Below are positions 5,588-7,080 of a stretch of DNA of 7,080 nt, in pieces. Origin of the DNA: an uncultured Gammaproteobacteria bacterium. Lineage in GTDB: Bacteria > Pseudomonadota > Gammaproteobacteria > GCA-001735895. Position 1 is the stretch's first letter. Every line of letters starts with the position of its first letter. The DNA lies in contig CALJQI010000098.1 in assembly GCA_937980285.1 (NCBI GenBank), positions 1 through 7,080 of the forward strand, given 5' to 3'. The translations under genes and the position numbers were made by a program. The notes under the pieces were generated by a model, which did no database searches, had not been told where the DNA came from, and saw only the letters and a list, made by a program, of their open reading frames with translations.

Positions 5588-7080
5588 CGAAAATTCAGCA
5601 ACTCGTCCGCAGCTATTTGCGCTGGGTCGTCGAACAGCTGCCAGCTGTCGCGCGCAATGCCGTCGAAAACTTTCCGGTAACGCTGGTCTCCATCGTCGCT
5701 GCCATCGGCATTGCGAATCAGTATCTTGATGATTTGCGCCGGATAGCGTCGCGCGATATCGCCATAAACCTCGGGATCCTGTTCGCCGCTGTCGCCGACC
5801 AGGATGAACTTGCGCTCGGGATATCGCTGTAAAATCGGCTCGATCTGCGCGGGCTTGGTCTCGGTGCCCTTCTTGAAAAAATTGAGCAGGGTTTCATCGC
5901 GGAAGCGCACCGACTTCAGGCTCAGCGTCGCCCAGGGGAATCCCGAGGCTTCGATAAAGGCCTCCAGCGGCGGGTAAAGCTGCCACGGGCTCGACGAAAC
6001 AAAATGCAGCCGGGCGCCGCCCGCGGCCAGCGATCGATACAGTTCCGGCATACCCGCAACCACCTCGAAGTCTCGAAAGAAGGTATTTTCGAACAGCTTG
6101 CGGTGATCGGTGACGTTGGTGATCTTGATGGTATCGTCGATATCGCTGATCACGCTGACACCGGGGCCCGACACCAGCTCCACCTGGCCTTCGAATCGAC
6201 GCTCATCCCCTGCAGGAGTGAGCGCAAAAAAACGCAGCCTGCCCTGTTGCGCGACCGCCGCCGCGGTCGTCACCGGCAGTTGCAGCAGGGCGCTGAGCTG
6301 GCCGTTTTCCTCCGATAGCGGCAGCTCGTAGTCTCGACCCGCGAGGCGAATCAACAGCCGCTTGCCGCGCTCGTTGTCGGCCAGCAGCAGGTTGCTGCGT
6401 CGGCTGAACACTTCGGCTGTCTGCTCGCTTACTTTCAAGTCGTAAGCCGACTCGAGCAGCGCGGCAAAGGCGCCCTGCCGCAGCACGCTGTCGGCGGGCT
6501 CGTAGACCCAGGCGTGAATCGGTATCTGCCAGTGCGTTCCGCCCTCATCGAGCCAGGCGGCGGTATTGAAAAACACCAGCTGCTCGTCGGCCTTGATATC
6601 GGAATGTTCGGAGGAAATATCGGCGACGCGCGCAAAGGCGCAATTGGGCCAGCCGAAACCCCAGCGCCAGGGTAACAGGCTACAGGGCTGTCCGCCCAGG
6701 CGCACCGCCTGGTACATCAAATCCGCAATCAGGGTAAAGCCCTGCTCGACCTCTTCGCCGGTTAGCGAGTACTTCTGACCCAGCGTCGGCGCCAGCTCGA
6801 CACCGGTATCGACGACGCACTGCCGCAGCCGCCGGTCGGCCGCCTGTCGCTGGCGATAGCCGTCGAGCGCGCTGCCCCACCAGTACTCCCTGTCGTGCGC
6901 TACGCAGCAATCTTCCCAGGGCGGCTCGTCGCCGAACTCATCGGCGAATCCCGGCAGCCTTGCAGCCAGCAGTTTCCAGTTCAGCGACAGATTGGCGCTA
7001 CAGCCGTCGCTGGAAAAAGCACCCAGCTCGCCTTCGCTTTGCACCGTTTGCAGCTGCCGCAGCCGCAGCTCCTCGAATTC
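5584..7080 (-). CDS. Phospholipase-A2-like domain fused to App1 (DUF2183) phosphatidate phosphatase, 5' end missing
   Basis: The frame stays open to the window edge; the GTG at 7044 has no ribosome site, so the true start is outside. Numbering here is from that GTG. Residues about 10-135 hold DGCS (13-16), W43, C46-C47-x-x-H50-D51-x-x-Y54, and A-D70-x-x-L-x-x-C76, the order of the PLA2 core (Cys-Cys-x-x-His-Asp-x-x-Tyr, then an Asp before a Cys), without the usual calcium loop. A Trp/Gly-rich stretch follows to about 135. Residues about 150-290 are a beta-rich region as found before App1 catalytic domains. Residues 298-446 are the HAD-type phosphatase domain of App1: DIDDT (301-305, D301 nucleophile), FVSSSPWQLY (348-357), a lysine in ETKPAQ (K397), and GDSGEQD (417-423). 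App1 of yeast removes phosphate from phosphatidate and diacylglycerol pyrophosphate. Together they suggest phospholipid breakdown or remodelling. Signal peptide cannot be judged. The DUF2183 call is firm; PLA2 activity is inferred. Confidence 0.88.
   Translation of the reverse strand, partial: EFEELRLRQLQTVQSEGELGAFSSDGCSANLSLNWKLLAARLPGFADEFGDEPPWEDCCVAHDREYWWGSALDGYRQRQAADRRLRQCVVDTGVELAPTLGQKYSLTGEEVEQGFTLIADLMYQAVRLGGQPCSLLPWRWGFGWPNCAFARVADISSEHSDIKADEQLVFFNTAAWLDEGGTHWQIPIHAWVYEPADSVLRQGAFAALLESAYDLKVSEQTAEVFSRRSNLLLADNERGKRLLIRLAGRDYELPLSEENGQLSALLQLPVTTAAAVAQQGRLRFFALTPAGDERRFEGQVELVSGPGVSVISDIDDTIKITNVTDHRKLFENTFFRDFEVVAGMPELYRSLAAGGARLHFVSSSPWQLYPPLEAFIEASGFPWATLSLKSVRFRDETLLNFFKKGTETKPAQIEPILQRYPERKFILVGDSGEQDPEVYGDIARRYPAQIIKILIRNADGSDDGDQRYRKVFDGIARDSWQLFDDPAQIAADELLNFR

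Noticed and set aside
7042..7044. GTG as the start of the lipid hydrolase fusion
   Set aside because: No ribosome site precedes it and the frame continues open to the window edge, so the start is probably outside.

Overview
The window looks like chromosomal DNA of a GC-rich, respiring Gram-negative proteobacterium. A gammaproteobacterium is most likely, but this is inferred from protein style and gene set and not from any marker gene. It is almost fully coding. One partial gene lies on the plus strand at the left edge, and six genes lie on the minus strand, the last one running off the right edge. No tRNA, rRNA, insertion sequence, phage gene or CRISPR array is visible. No gap between genes is longer than about 150 bases.

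Left edge (1-936, plus): the C-terminal four-fifths or so of an ABC importer ATPase of the sulfate/molybdate (CysA/ModC) type, with its Walker A motif outside the window. Its end overlaps by 13 bp the end of the convergent minus-strand cluster.

Copper and cytochrome-oxidase assembly block (924-3374, minus; transcription order right to left): a small Cys-rich DUF2946-type protein, a periplasmic PCu(A)C copper chaperone, a SCO1/SenC lipoprotein, and a translationally coupled membrane-anchored protein of unknown family. PCu(A)C and SCO proteins are known to work together in loading copper into the CuA or CuB sites of haem-copper oxidases, so this block is most likely an oxidase copper-insertion module. 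The chaperone carries an extra tail of four 12-residue Cys/His/Met/Lys repeats after its normal domain, the clearest unusual feature of the block. Intergenic dyads at 2152-2217 and 2891-2916, and an FNR/Anr-like box with a matching -10 at 3384-3425, are candidate control sites.

Right half (3470-7080, minus): a 681-residue flavin/iron-sulfur oxidoreductase of the trimethylamine dehydrogenase / dimethylglycine demethylase (DgcA) / FadH architecture, preceded by the 3' part of a large gene. That gene joins a phospholipase-A2-like Cys-Cys-x-x-His-Asp domain to an App1 (DUF2183) phosphatidate-phosphatase domain. The fusion is the most novel-looking protein here: two phospholipid-degrading activities appear to sit on one chain. 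The two genes could be linked through breakdown of methylated-amine lipids, but that link is speculation.
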